DNA of 37,537 nucleotides from an uncultured Lachnospiraceae bacterium (GCA_937965795.1 CALCMD010000024.1:1-37537), one strand, 5' to 3'; shown: positions 8,401 to 17,498, counted from the first letter of the stretch. The notes: generated by a model not told the origin, from the letters alone. Numbers and translations: made by a program.

Positions 8401-11400
8401 GCTGTCACATATGTGATTCCTTCCGCAACTGCCACGACGCTGTTTCCTACAATTTTTGCAATCGCTGCGTTTTCTGTACTCCAGGTAACTTTTCCGGCCA
8501 CCGCCTGCACATCCGGTAAAACTTTTGTCTCAGTACCGCCAATCTGAAGCACTGCTTCCCAGATAATGTCCAGAGATTCTTCGGTAAAGCCGCCCTGTGA
8601 AACAGCTACAAGGAAGTTCACTTTGCTTCCGTCCGGAGCTGTCACTGTCACGGTTGTATTTCCCTTCCCCTGCGCGTATACGATTCCATCCGTTACCGTT
8701 GCTACGGAAGCATCCTCTGTCGTCCACGTAAAGGTGGCAGGGTCTGCCTGAATTGCCCCGCAGGTATCTTCTACCAGTTTGCTCAGGTCTTTATAAGCAT
8801 CCTGCGCACTGTCCAGCGTAAGGTTGATGACCCGGCTTTCGCCGTCCTTTAATCTCACGCCTGAAATATCTGCCGCTTCTACCGTTACCGTAAAGATTAC
8901 TTTTGTTCCATCCGGTGCGTTTGCTGTCACAACTGCTGTTCCCGCTGCCCTTGCGACAAGAACTCCGCTGAGCGCTGCCACAATGCTTTCATCGGAATTG
9001 CTCCAGGTGATCTGATCCCGTAATGCTTTGTCGTTCGGGTTCATCGGCTGGGTATCGTCCAGTGCGCCCGTCAGGGACACGGTAATATACTGCCACAGGT
9101 CTTCGATTTCTTTTCCTCCCAGTTTCAGGGCGATCTGCGCATCTTCCCCTTCCACAGTTACTTTCGGAGCTGCCAGTACTTTCACGGATACTGCGAGTTC
9201 ACTTCCGTCAGGCGCTGTCGCAATGGCTGCGGTCTCCCCTTCTGCTACTGCCTGCACCAGATAATTTCCTGCGATCCGGGCAATGCCTTCCTCCAGGATG
9301 CTCCAGGTTACGGAACCTCCGTCAACCGTTACCTCCGGAAGCTCTCTGCTTTCCTTGCCTGTCACATCAAGCTGAAGTACGATCTGGCTGCTGTCAAAGG
9401 AATCCTTATCCAGGAAAGTTCCGGCAGAAACCGTTACGACGAACTGTACTTCCGAGCCGTCCGGCGCTTCTACAGTTACTATTGTATGTCCGGTACTTAC
9501 CGCCTTTACGGTTCCGTTTGCCACAACCGCTACCGTCTCATTCTGGCTTCTCCAGGTAAATCCTTTTACGTCCGCTCCCGCAACTGTCGTAGATGCTACC
9601 GCATTTGACAGATCCTTTGCAGCATTTGTCTTGCTGTCCAGTGTCAGGTTTACAATATTTTCGCCTGTGAGGACGACATTTGCTTTTACAACCGCTCTTA
9701 CCAGAACGGTGAAGGTTACATAATATCCGTCTTTTGTGTATGCCGTGACAACTGCGGTTCCCGGCGCTGCTGCTTCTACTACGCCATCTGTCACAGACGC
9801 CACTTCTTCTTTGTTTACTGTCCAGATAATATCTGTAATATCCCCGTCTGAGACTTCCACATATTCCCTCAGGTTCGGCTCATAGGCTTCTCCTTCGGTC
9901 ATTTCTAGGACTTTTTTCGCATTCTCCGTATACCGGATGGTCACCGGAGCCGGCTCTGTCGTGTCGATTACGTGGAAAGTAAACAGCACGCTCTGTCCTG
10001 CAAGCCCGGCTTTCACATGGACAGTTCCCACCTTCTGGAAATTCACCACACGGCCCGTGACATCTGCAAGCGCACTGTCTGACGATGTGCAGATCACGTC
10101 GTCCAGGGTATATTCCCCTGCATTTTCCAGATGCAGGTAAGCATCCAGATTCAGAGACTTCTGCTCTTTCAGGTCAATATCAAATTCGGTCTGTGCCGCT
10201 GTCAGCACCATAGCTGCTTCTACATTTACCAGGAAAGTCACATAATACCCATCCACTGTCGTGGCTGTGATGACTGTGCTTCCTGCGGAGATTCCTTTGA
10301 CTACACCGTCTGTTGCCGTTGCCGTGCCTTCATCCGCAGAGCTCCAGCTAACGTCTGTGATATCCCCGCCTGTTACCTGGACATACTCTCGCAGATTAAC
10401 CGGATATAACTGGCCTTCCAGAATATTCAGTATCTTCTGTTCTTCCGTGACGCCATCCGCATAGTCAATGGTTACCGGGTCCGGCTCTGTCGTATCGATT
10501 ACGTGGAAGGTAAACAGCACGCTCTGTCCTGCAAGTTCCGCTTTCACATAGACAGTTCCCGGCGTATTGAAGGTTACTATCCCTCCATCGACCGCTGCCA
10601 GTTCCCCTGAGACAACCGTGTATTCTGTAGCGTCCAGGCTTTCCCCGTCTGCATTCTCCAGGTTCAGGTAAGTCCTCAGGTTGAAGGTTTTCTGTTCCTT
10701 CAGGTCAATGTCAAATTCTGTTTTCGATGCGCCAAACTTCACGCCTGCTTTTATAAGGACTGTGAAGGTTACATAGTACCCATCCTTTGTGGAGGCTGTG
10801 ACGACTGCCGTTCCCGGCGCTGCCGCTTTTACCACGCCGTCCGTCACTTTCGCCACGGATGTGTCATCCACGCTCCAGACAATGTCTGTAATATCTCCGT
10901 CTGAGACTTCCACATATTCCCTCAGGTTCGGCTCATAGGCTTCTCCTTCAGTCATTTCCAGGACTTTTTTCGCATTCTCCGCATAGTCGATGGTTACCGG
11001 GTCCGGCTCTGTCGTGTCCGTCACATAAAAGGTAAAGATGACATGCGCCCCGCCGTTTTCGGCGCGTACATATGTCACACCGGTATTCCCTGCAAACTCC
11101 ACGACGCCGTTTCCATCTACGGTCAGAATTTCCCCGTTAAACCCTGTATAAACGGTTTCCTCTTTCTTTCCGTTTTTCACGGTCAGGAGTGTCGACAGGT
11201 CATACGTTCCATCTTTCACGTCCTTTAGATCCACATGGAATTCTCTGACTTTCGCCGTCATGCTGACCGGCTCTACATAAACAGAGAAGTTTACGTATTG
11301 TCCATTCGGCAATGTAGCGGAAACGACTGCGGTTCCTTCTGCTTTTGCGACGATTACTCCATTCGTAACGTCCGCTGCTTCCGGATTGCTGCTGCCCCAG

Positions 11401-14400
11401 ACAAGGTCGGAAAGATCCCCGTTTGTAACGGTAACATTCGCATTAACGTCCGCCGCCTGGCCGAGTACAGTAAAGTGCAGTTCTGTATTTCCTGCTGCTT
11501 CTACTGTCATATCGTCTGCGCTTACGGTTTTTGTCACATGGAACACCAGGTATACCGTGCTGCTGCCTTTATCCGTCTCAGCCGTTACTTTCAGGCGGTA
11601 ATATCCTGGTTTCGTAAAGGTCGCCACGCCAGCGTTGACCTGTACGCCTTCCTCAGAGCAGGTATAACGGATATCCCCCGGCTCTGCATTTTTCACATCC
11701 AGCACAGAATCCAGCCGGAAAATTTTGGAATCTTCCACGCCCAGATTCAGGTCAAACTCTGTCTGCGAAGCCGTGACTACCGGCCTTGCATCCCTGACCC
11801 GAACGACAAAATTTGCATAGCTTCCGCTTGCCACGGTTGCCGTAACCACTGTCGTTCCTTCCGCCTTTGCTACGATTACCCCATTCGCAACGTCTGCTGC
11901 TTCCGGGTTGCTGCTGCTCCAGACAACGTCTGCCAATGTGCCGTTTGTGACCGTAATCCGATCGGAAACATCTTCCGCAGCCCCGATCTCATCAAAAGTC
12001 ACTTCACCGCCGCCTGCAATGGTAATGTCCGAAGCGTCTACGGTTTTTGCCACATGGAATACCAGATCGACAGAGTCGCTGCCCTGGGCGCTGCTGGCTG
12101 TGGCTGTCACATAATAGCACCCTGCTTTTGTGAAGGTCACAACGCCGTTCGCATCTACGGCCGCCTCCTGCGGGTTGGAACTCTCGTAAGTAACATCGTC
12201 AAAGCTGCCGTTTTCAACCTTCAGTACGGATTTCAGGTTAAACTCCAGAGAAGTCCCGACTCCCATGTCAAGGTCAAACTCTGTTTTTGCTGCACCAAGC
12301 TTTACGCCTGCTTTTACCTCTGCCAGGAAGGTCACATAATACCCATCCACTGTCGTGGCTGTGATGACCGTGCTTCCTGCGGAGATTCCTTTGACTACGC
12401 CGTCTGTTACCGTTGCCGTGCCTTCATCCGCAGAACTCCAGATAACGTCTGTAATCTTCCCGTCTGTTACCTTGATACGCCTGTTCAGATTATCCGGATA
12501 TAACTGGCCTTCCAGGATTTCCAGTACTGTCTGATCTTCCGTGACGCCATCCGCATAGTCGATGGTTACCGGGTTCGGTTCTGTCGTGTCGATTACATGG
12601 AAGGTAAACAGCACGCTCTGTCCTGCGAGTTCCGCTTTCACATAGACAGTTCCCGGTGCATTGAAGGCTACAACCCCTTCAGCCACCGTTGCCAGTTCCT
12701 CTGAAACGACTGTATATTCTGTGTCAGCAAGGCTTTCCCCGTCTGCATTTTCCAGTTTCAGGTAAGTCTTGAGATTAAAGTTTTTCTGTTCCTTCAGGTC
12801 AATGTCAAATTCTGTTTTCGATGCGCCAAACTTCACGCCTGCTTTTATAAGGACTGTGAAGGTTACATAGTACCCATCCTTTGTGGAGGCTGTGACGACT
12901 GCCGTTCCCGGCGCTGCCGCTTTTACCACGCCGTCTGTCACTTCTGCCACAGATGTGTCATCCACGTTCCAGACTACGTCTGTGATGTCGCCGCCTGACA
13001 CTTTCACATATTCCCTCAGGTTCGGGGCATATGCTTCACCTTCCGTCAGTTCCAGAATCCTTTCTGCATTGTCTGTATACCGGATCGTTACCGGATTCGG
13101 CTCTGTCGTGTCCGTCACGTAAAAAGTAAAGATGACATGCGCCCCGCCGTTTTCGGCACGGACATACGTCACGCCGGTATTCCCTTCAAACGTCACGACG
13201 CCGTCTGCATCCACGTTCAGAATTTCCGGGTTAAACCCTGTATAAACGGTTTTCTCTTTCTCTCCGTTTTTCACGGTCACAAGCGTCGACAGGTCATACG
13301 TCCCATCTTTCATATCCTTTAGATCCACACGGAATTCTCTGACTTTCGCCGTCATGCTGACCGGCTCCACATAAACAGAGAAGTTTACGTATTGCCCATT
13401 CGGCAGTGTTGCGGAAATGACCGCGGTTCCTTCTGCCTTTGCAACAATTACCCCATTCGTAACATCTGCTGCTTCCGGGTTGCTACTGCTCCATGTAAGG
13501 TCGGAGAGCGCCCCGTTTGTAACGGTAACCTGGTCGTTGACGTCCATCGCCTGACCAGATACGGTAAAGTGCAGCTCTTGCCCGCCTTCTACTGTCATGT
13601 CATCCGCGCTTACGGTTTTCGCCACATGGAACACCAGATATACGGAGCTGCTGCCCTTTTCGTTCTGAGCCGTTACTTTCAGGCGGTAATATCCTGGTTC
13701 CGCAAAGGTCGCCACGCCAGCGTCGATCTCTACGCCTTCCCCGGAACAAACATAACTGATATCCCCCGGCTCTGCGTTTTTCACATCCAGCACGGAATCC
13801 AGCCGGAAGATTTTAGATTCTTCCGCACCCAGATCCAGATCAAACTCTGTCTGGGAAGCCGTAACTACCGGCCTTGCATCCCTGACCCGGACGACAAAAT
13901 TTGCATAGCTCCCGCCTGCCACGGTTGCCGTGACCACTGCGGTTCCTTCTGCTTTTGCGATGATTACCCCATTCGCAACGTCTGCCACTTCCGGGTTGCT
14001 GGTGTTCCAGACAACGTCCGCCAATGTGCCGTTTGTGACCGTAACCTTACCGGAAAGATCTTCCGCCGTCCCGATCTCCTCAAGAGTTACTTCCTCACCA
14101 CCCGCGATGGTAATGTCCGAAGAGCCTACCGTTTTTGCCACATGGAACACCAGGCCGACAGAGTCGCTGCCCTGGCTGTTGCTGACTGTAGCTGTCACAT
14201 AATAGTACCCTGCTTTTGTGAAGGTCACAGTACCATCCTCTACGGATGCCGCCGGACTGGAGGTCTGGTAAGTAACATCGGCAAAGCTGCCGTTTTCAAC
14301 CTTCAGTACAGATTTCAGGTTAAACGCCACGGAAGTCTCTGCCCCCATGTCAAGGTCAAATTCCTCCTGTTTCGCCTGAATCTCCGGTTGCGAAACCGCC

Positions 14401-15602
14401 GGTTCCTCTGTGACTGTCAGGAGGATGGAATCGGAGTTCCCGTTCGGGAGGGACGCCGTGATCTCTGCAAAGCCCGCTTTGACCGCAAGCACTGCCCCTG
14501 ATTGTGACACGAATGCCACCTCCGGATCACTGCTTTCCCAGGAAAGTGCATCGGTACCATACGTGCCCCCGGACACCCGCGCCACTATGCTCATGGTTTC
14601 TCCCACTTTCATCCCGGTTTGCGCTGCTCTCAGAATAACTTTGCTGGCATCGCTTCTTTCATCTTTTACACGGAATGTAACCCATGCTTCCGCCCCTGTT
14701 ACCGTCACTTTCACACGGACAACGCCAGCCTGTGTAAATTTCATAATGCCGTCCGTCACGCTCGCATTCTGCCCGGCCGCCGTATTCTCATCCACCGTAT
14801 AGGCGGGGCGCTCCTCCGTGTTCACGGCAGTGACAATCGTATTCAGATTAAACGTCGGCTCTGCATCTGCATCCGTCAGCGCCAGCTCAAACTCTTCCCC
14901 AGCCAGGATGATCCCCGGCTGATCCACATCTGAAACAACAATCTCCACTTTCTTTTCTCTGTGGTACTCTATGTCGTTTGCAATCGTGTATTCTACGGAC
15001 ACCGTAACGACTGCCTTTCCGGCCTTCAGGCACTCATATTTACCGTCATCCGATACAGACACGATATCCTCATCGGAGCTTACATAAGAAAACACCGCAC
15101 CCTGCGCCTCTGACTGGTCGAGGAGCGCACGTGCGACGATCTCTCCGCTCTCCCCTGCCTTTGCCTGAATCGTCTTGTCATAGCCGTCCCCCAGCTCCAG
15201 TGAAAAATCATGTTCTTCGACTGTCACGGTGATTTTTTTATGTACGGTATAATCATAATACGTTGCCGTCATCGTAATATACGTTTCTCCCGCACTTTGA
15301 AAATGGTAATTTCCATCCCCGTCCACAACAACCACCTGCTCATTAGCGGATTCAAACCCGACACTGAGTCCCCCGTCATCCGTAACATCCACCCCGCTGT
15401 CCAGGCTTGCCCGATAATCAATCGTGCCTTCATCTCCTGGCTTCCCGGTGATGCTGCTGTCTGCGGCAATGTCCAGTTCCACGTCCAGTACCGGGGCTGC
15501 ATAGGATGTAAGCGCTGTCGGCGGCAGTACCGTAAGCACCATTGACGCTGACAAAACGCACGCCAAAACCCTTGCCGGCATACCCTTTTTCTTACTTCGC
15601 AT
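5478..15602 (-). CDS. Giant secreted multi-Ig-like (Big_2-type) repeat protein with C-terminal SH3-like domains
   Basis: A predicted surface or secreted protein of about 3,374 residues. I start at ATG 15602 (AAGGAGAGGAG upstream) rather than at a TTG nine codons earlier. Residues 1-36 form a signal peptide (basic MRSKKKG, hydrophobic VLACVLSASMVLTVL, then SYAA/P). From about residue 37 to 3,130 runs a string of roughly three dozen 80-100-residue bacterial Ig-like domains with recurring W-x-S-x-(D/N)-P/E-x-x-A-x-V and (A/P)GTA-V-V-T-A motifs. Residues ~414-1,107 and ~1,108-1,803 are two copies of one super-repeat. The end (about 3,130-3,374) holds three SH3-like segments (LFIRSTAS...YVRSAYV; WIYTGPGYG...GYVAADCV; LYRTAK...GYVKRSQIRLF) that may bind cell wall. 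No LPxTG, S-layer or transmembrane anchor is present. It has its own terminator. The likely role is adhesion or cell-surface matrix; this is inference from architecture. Confidence 0.9.
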   Translation of the reverse strand: MRSKKKGMPARVLACVLSASMVLTVLPPTALTSYAAPVLDVELDIAADSSITGKPGDEGTIDYRASLDSGVDVTDDGGLSVGFESANEQVVVVDGDGNYHFQSAGETYITMTATYYDYTVHKKITVTVEEHDFSLELGDGYDKTIQAKAGESGEIVARALLDQSEAQGAVFSYVSSDEDIVSVSDDGKYECLKAGKAVVTVSVEYTIANDIEYHREKKVEIVVSDVDQPGIILAGEEFELALTDADAEPTFNLNTIVTAVNTEERPAYTVDENTAAGQNASVTDGIMKFTQAGVVRVKVTVTGAEAWVTFRVKDERSDASKVILRAAQTGMKVGETMSIVARVSGGTYGTDALSWESSDPEVAFVSQSGAVLAVKAGFAEITASLPNGNSDSILLTVTEEPAVSQPEIQAKQEEFDLDMGAETSVAFNLKSVLKVENGSFADVTYQTSSPAASVEDGTVTFTKAGYYYVTATVSNSQGSDSVGLVFHVAKTVGSSDITIAGGEEVTLEEIGTAEDLSGKVTVTNGTLADVVWNTSNPEVADVANGVIIAKAEGTAVVTATVAGGSYANFVVRVRDARPVVTASQTEFDLDLGAEESKIFRLDSVLDVKNAEPGDISYVCSGEGVEIDAGVATFAEPGYYRLKVTAQNEKGSSSVYLVFHVAKTVSADDMTVEGGQELHFTVSGQAMDVNDQVTVTNGALSDLTWSSSNPEAADVTNGVIVAKAEGTAVISATLPNGQYVNFSVYVEPVSMTAKVREFRVDLKDMKDGTYDLSTLVTVKNGEKEKTVYTGFNPEILNVDADGVVTFEGNTGVTYVRAENGGAHVIFTFYVTDTTEPNPVTIRYTDNAERILELTEGEAYAPNLREYVKVSGGDITDVVWNVDDTSVAEVTDGVVKAAAPGTAVVTASTKDGYYVTFTVLIKAGVKFGASKTEFDIDLKEQKNFNLKTYLKLENADGESLADTEYTVVSEELATVAEGVVAFNAPGTVYVKAELAGQSVLFTFHVIDTTEPNPVTIDYADGVTEDQTVLEILEGQLYPDNLNRRIKVTDGKITDVIWSSADEGTATVTDGVVKGISAGSTVITATTVDGYYVTFLAEVKAGVKLGAAKTEFDLDMGVGTSLEFNLKSVLKVENGSFDDVTYESSNPQEAAVDANGVVTFTKAGCYYVTATASSAQGSDSVDLVFHVAKTVDASDITIAGGGEVTFDEIGAAEDVSDRITVTNGTLADVVWSSSNPEAADVANGVIVAKAEGTTVVTATVASGSYANFVVRVRDARPVVTASQTEFDLNLGVEDSKIFRLDSVLDVKNAEPGDIRYTCSEEGVQVNAGVATFTKPGYYRLKVTAETDKGSSTVYLVFHVTKTVSADDMTVEAAGNTELHFTVLGQAADVNANVTVTNGDLSDLVWGSSNPEAADVTNGVIVAKAEGTAVVSATLPNGQYVNFSVYVEPVSMTAKVREFHVDLKDVKDGTYDLSTLLTVKNGKKEETVYTGFNGEILTVDGNGVVEFAGNTGVTYVRAENGGAHVIFTFYVTDTTEPDPVTIDYAENAKKVLEMTEGEAYEPNLREYVEVSDGDITDIVWSVDDTSVAKVTDGVVKAAAPGTAVVTASTKDGYYVTFTVLIKAGVKFGASKTEFDIDLKEQKTFNLRTYLNLENADGESLDATEYTVVSGELAAVDGGIVTFNTPGTVYVKAELAGQSVLFTFHVIDTTEPDPVTIDYADGVTEEQKILNILEGQLYPVNLREYVQVTGGDITDVSWSSADEGTATATDGVVKGISAGSTVITATTVDGYYVTFLVNVEAAMVLTAAQTEFDIDLKEQKSLNLDAYLHLENAGEYTLDDVICTSSDSALADVTGRVVNFQKVGTVHVKAGLAGQSVLFTFHVIDTTEPAPVTIRYTENAKKVLEMTEGEAYEPNLREYVEVSDGDITDIIWTVNKEEVASVTDGVVEAAAPGTAVVTAYTKDGYYVTFTVLVRAVVKANVVLTGENIVNLTLDSKTNAAKDLSNAVASTTVAGADVKGFTWRSQNETVAVVANGTVKAVSTGHTIVTVEAPDGSEVQFVVTVSAGTFLDKDSFDSSQIVLQLDVTGKESRELPEVTVDGGSVTWSILEEGIARIAGNYLVQAVAEGETAAIATAPDGSELAVSVKVLAAPKVTVEGEDAQIALKLGGKEIEDLWQYITVSLTGALDDTQPMNPNDKALRDQITWSNSDESIVAALSGVLVARAAGTAVVTANAPDGTKVIFTVTVEAADISGVRLKDGESRVINLTLDSAQDAYKDLSKLVEDTCGAIQADPATFTWTTEDASVATVTDGIVYAQGKGNTTVTVTAPDGSKVNFLVAVSQGGFTEESLDIIWEAVLQIGGTETKVLPDVQAVAGKVTWSTENAAIAKIVGNSVVAVAEGITYVTAAAPDGSEMAFLVTVYGRTSLAFEETMAELVTEETIQVGVIKAPKNAEVTYTVTLDGQEATENTDYILTQNYDSISFTPLQAGRFIITGTTTVGELTASAKLTVTALQDAESIEFTEDEMIIYTGNTDDLSGYVKWNGGNSLPYDTALIWTSGNENVASVNATGIVTAKAPGTTYIYAAAYNGLRAKIKITVKQSVNGVELSETRYELWKGQSAFISAAPVPANAEYTGITWESDDPEIASIDSEGKITAVSGGFTYVKGTIRWVDEKGQEHDAFARAEVLVKAPVETVEVRRVDTDSAETIYAKRIGETIQLKAVIEPQNAYDKTLLWGSEDESVAVVDENGKVTATGKGMTYIYAKCLSGGYGADGYGTPAVGMIQIVVGGDGISLSMTPERSEVYPGTSIAFETKLSPEDAIEGKITWASDSPYVTVDSKGVATVAKDAPAGLVTVTVSMEMADGSIYTAEALVYIKTAVKDVRFEKDRTTLYLNEDYTLSPVFNGGETVPADTKVTWSVSNDAILSVDSYGKIHAKAIGETWVYATAYNGMRAEILVKVIAAPYAVTLDKHNITSYNGKKIQIDYQFNPDYTTEKEVVWTTSNPKVAYYDTYTERIVTVGSGNCYITITAKDNHFGVVSDKVRVNVRQVTTGITLNKTKLTRKEGKMFRLGATVLPADAYNKVVYWTSSDPTVASVDEFGIVTCKKKGKTTITAITANGYEAKCRLTVKAGKKQKPEIKYGVTTADALFIRSTASLQGIQLGQYARGTSVTIVDTVGEWYKIRYNGGYAYVRSAYVSVTSGGTTSGDNASNGEISSTTWIYTGPGYGANTVAPTGTRVLVTGQSGGYYQIRYGTGSLGTGYVAADCVKLDREFRYGVATKPKKNKNNGKVSSAPQVTLYRTAKTKTLTYIYSDATGNGKRIGRLMKNTKLILNSQKINGYYQVVFTNGAIGYVKRSQIRLFKFRVKSNVNTTNTYVRAFR
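10195..12280 (-). repeat. Super-repeat copy 2 inside the giant gene
   Basis: Second tandem copy (EFDLDMGVGTS to VDGYYVTFLVNV). Bases 10688-10841 are identical to 12782-12935 in copy 1 over 154 bases, while other parts have diverged clearly. A partial third copy of its final unit continues to about 9690 (EFDIDLKEQKS through FTVLVRA). Confidence 0.85.
12281..14363 (-). repeat. Super-repeat copy 1 inside the giant gene
   Basis: A block encoding about 694 residues (EFDLDMGAETS to VDGYYVTFLAEVKAG) that is repeated in tandem as copy 2. Matching points lie 2,082-2,094 bases apart, for example GATTTCAGGTTA at 14311 versus 12229 and ATGCGCCCCGCC at 13137 versus 11043. The reading frame is preserved, with small in-frame indels of about 12 bases. 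Confidence 0.85.
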
Positions 15603-15737
15603 CTGTCTTCTCCTCTCCTTCGATTTCAATTTTGTACCATTACAACTCCGTACGATTCTAATTTAACATATCAAAAATTTTCTTCAATGCTCCGTGCTCT
15701 ATCGGCGGGTTTTGCGTTAAAACGGTTTCCTGGGAAT

Positions 15738-15773
15738 ACAAAAACAGGATTCCTGCTCTCAGATATCCTGTTT
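15738..15773 (-). terminator. Terminator of the GyrI-type MerR gene
   Basis: AAACAGGAT and ATCCTGTTT pair over nine bases around a 14-base loop; on the minus strand the second arm runs into TTTTTG. It lies about 35 bases after the regulator's stop and ahead of the giant gene, separating the two units. The remaining bases 15603-15737 are the giant gene's leader, where I found no convincing promoter. Confidence 0.75.
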
Positions 15774-15805
15774 CCCCTCTATAGCTTTCTATTGCATCTT
15801 AATAT

Positions 15806-16612
15806 CTATCCTTTCTTTTTTACCGGAAAATAAACCTCTGTCTCCCAGTCCTCCATCGCCAGGCTGTCAAACCCGGTTTTGACATAAATATCATAGGGCG
15901 CGCCATTGCATTCATATCCGTTTTCCTGAATCCATGCGACCAGCGCCCCGTAGGCATCCGCCAGCGAAGAATAGCCGCCTTTGTGCACAGTCATGGCGCA
16001 CAGCGTGCGTTCCATCACTCTGTCCGCTTTCTCTTTCTCCCGGATTCCCACGATCAGTTCAATATCGGAGCATTCCGAATGAAACTCTTCATCATAATAT
16101 ACGGCGCCTGTCACCCCGTTCGGCGTCACCTTCTCTTTTGACACTCTCTCATACAGGGTACTGTAATACTTGCCGAATTCATCCACACCCATCTTCTGCC
16201 TGCACGCAAGCACCGCTCTCTCTGGCATTTCCTTTACCTGAATCTCATAATCTTTCTGATATCCCATAATATCACCAGTCCTTTCAAAATTTTGCAGATG
16301 GAAAGATATCTCCCGGATCATCTGTTCCGTTTCCTTTCTCTGCTCTTTCAATCGTTCTTTTTGCTTCCATAATCTTGAAAAAAGCGCGCATTCCTCCGTA
16401 CAGGCAAGAAGATCCCGAATTTCTTCCAGTGAAAATCCATACCGTTTCAGTCTCTGAATTAGAAGCATCGTCTCCAACTGCTGCTGGCCATAATAACGAT
16501 ATCCGGTAAACGCATCCACTTTTTCCGGCTTCAGCAAAGCAATTCTGTCATAATGATGAAGGGTCTTTACACTCACCTGGCATATTTTTGAAAATTCTCC
16601 AATGGTAAACAT
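15806..16612 (-). CDS. MerR-family regulator with GyrI-like effector-binding domain
   Basis: A cytoplasmic one-component transcription factor of about 268 residues. Residues 1-70 are a MerR winged helix-turn-helix (MFTIGEFSKICQVSVKTLHHYDRIALLKP, split as FTIGEFSKICQVSVKTLHHY, then GYRYY). A dimerisation helix spans about 75-120, and a GyrI/BmrR-like ligand pocket fills the rest (from QVKEMPERAVLACR to YVKTGFDSLAMEDWETEVYFPV). Such regulators sense hydrophobic drugs or metabolites and twist MerR-type promoters into active form. ATG 16612 has AAGGAGAG 7-8 bases upstream and begins exactly at the HTH, so I reject an upstream in-frame start. The only target I can see is its own promoter at 16658-16688. 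No exporter gene follows it. Confidence 0.9.
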   Translation of the reverse strand: MFTIGEFSKICQVSVKTLHHYDRIALLKPEKVDAFTGYRYYGQQQLETMLLIQRLKRYGFSLEEIRDLLACTEECALFSRLWKQKERLKEQRKETEQMIREISFHLQNFERTGDIMGYQKDYEIQVKEMPERAVLACRQKMGVDEFGKYYSTLYERVSKEKVTPNGVTGAVYYDEEFHSECSDIELIVGIREKEKADRVMERTLCAMTVHKGGYSSLADAYGALVAWIQENGYECNGAPYDIYVKTGFDSLAMEDWETEVYFPVKKKG

Positions 16613-16657
16613 TCGTCTCTCTCCTTTTTCTGTACTCTCTGATTCGAATCTGAGCAC

Positions 16658-16688
16658 AGTATACCCCCTGCCCCAGGGGAAGAGTCAA
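16658..16688 (-). promoter_or_regulatory. MerR-type promoter/operator (19-bp spacer)
   Basis: Minus-strand TTGACT (16683-16688) and TATACT (16658-16663) are separated by 19 bases, longer than the usual 17. The spacer contains the palindrome CCCCTGGGG. This is the hallmark of promoters activated by MerR-family DNA distortion, here most likely autoregulation. Confidence 0.8.
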
Positions 16689-16705
16689 TACATTTTTGCA
16701 CAGAA

Positions 16706-16752
16706 AAATCTCCCGCTTCATGCTTTACACATGAAAAGCGGGAGACCTTTTT
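16706..16752. terminator. Bidirectional-looking terminator after the TipAS-type MerR gene
   Basis: TCTCCCGCTTCATG (16709-16722) pairs with CATGAAAAGCGGGAGA (16730-16745) with a two-base bulge. It is flanked by AAAAA on the left and CCTTTTTT on the right, so it can stop transcription in both directions. In context it ends the gene at 16761-17498 and insulates the next MerR promoter. Confidence 0.8.
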
Positions 16753-16760
16753 TGTCCCAA

Positions 16761-17498
16761 TCAATTCTTCTGTCCGTCACAGTAGATTCGAATCGCTTCC
16801 GCTGCAAAAAGCGCCGTTCCTACGCCTCCTGCCGCGTCAATATTCTCCGCAAAGCTGCCGTTTTCGGCATACATCTTTCCGAGAGAAGCAAGAATTTCAG
16901 GCGTACACGTGTAGAAGTGTTCCGTGATATACGTCTGCAATTTTCTGACCTGCCTCTGCACCTTATCCTCTGCGGGCGCCATTGTTTGAAGCCGTCCAAA
17001 TTCAGCAAACAGTGCCATCATCTCTTTCCAGACATTCCGTTCCTCATCCTTCGTCCAGGACTGCTTCTTTTTTTCATACTCCTGAAACTCAGACGTCCTG
17101 CCCCATGCAGCTTTCGCCTGTTTCTCATATTCCTTTAATTTTTTTGTGTCAAATACCGACAAATCCATTGTCCTCACTCCTGTTTTTCGTATTTCACGGG
17201 CGAATGCGATCAGGTTTTCCAAATGCTCCTTTTTCAGCTCCAGCATTGTAATCTGCTGTTCCAGAGCCTTCTCCCGGTCAAAGTCCGGACGATTCAGGAT
17301 TTCCCTGATCTCCTTCAGCGGAAACTCCAATTCCCGAAAGAGTAAAATCTGCTGTAACCTTTCCAGCGCCGTATCGTCATACAGCCGGTATCCGGACTCT
17401 GTGCGCCCCGTCGGATGCAGAAGCCCGATCTTGTCATAATATTGCAGGGTGCGTATACTCACGCCTGCCAGTTTACTCACTTCATTTACCGTTCTCAT
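16761..17498 (-). CDS. MerR-family regulator with TipAS-like antibiotic-recognition domain
   Basis: A 245-residue regulator of the Mta/TipAL/SkgA type. The N-terminal MerR HTH reads RTVNEVSKLAGVSIRTLQYY, then DKIGLLHPTGRTESGYRLYDD. A long helix covers about residues 75-115. The C-terminal helical TipAS fold (about 120-245: WGRTSEFQEYEKK, MMALFAEFGRL, YITEHFYTCTPEILASLGKMY) is the part that captures thiopeptide-like or other bulky ligands in known relatives. ATG 17498 has GAGGAGG at 8 bases. It is preceded by its own 19-bp-spacer promoter and followed by a strong terminator, so it is a single-gene, probably self-activating unit. No target operon is visible next to it. Confidence 0.9.
   Translation of the reverse strand: MRTVNEVSKLAGVSIRTLQYYDKIGLLHPTGRTESGYRLYDDTALERLQQILLFRELEFPLKEIREILNRPDFDREKALEQQITMLELKKEHLENLIAFAREIRKTGVRTMDLSVFDTKKLKEYEKQAKAAWGRTSEFQEYEKKKQSWTKDEERNVWKEMMALFAEFGRLQTMAPAEDKVQRQVRKLQTYITEHFYTCTPEILASLGKMYAENGSFAENIDAAGGVGTALFAAEAIRIYCDGQKN

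Noticed and set aside
11235..14501. Long plus-strand open frames (422 and 369 codons) opposite the giant gene
   Set aside because: They occur at matching positions in both repeat copies and give Cys/Arg/His-rich nonsense without ribosome binding sites; they come from the codon bias of the Ig-like repeats.
5478..15602. Regular repeats that might suggest a CRISPR array
   Set aside because: The repeats are coding, hundreds to thousands of bases long and imperfect, with no uniform spacer pattern and no cas genes.
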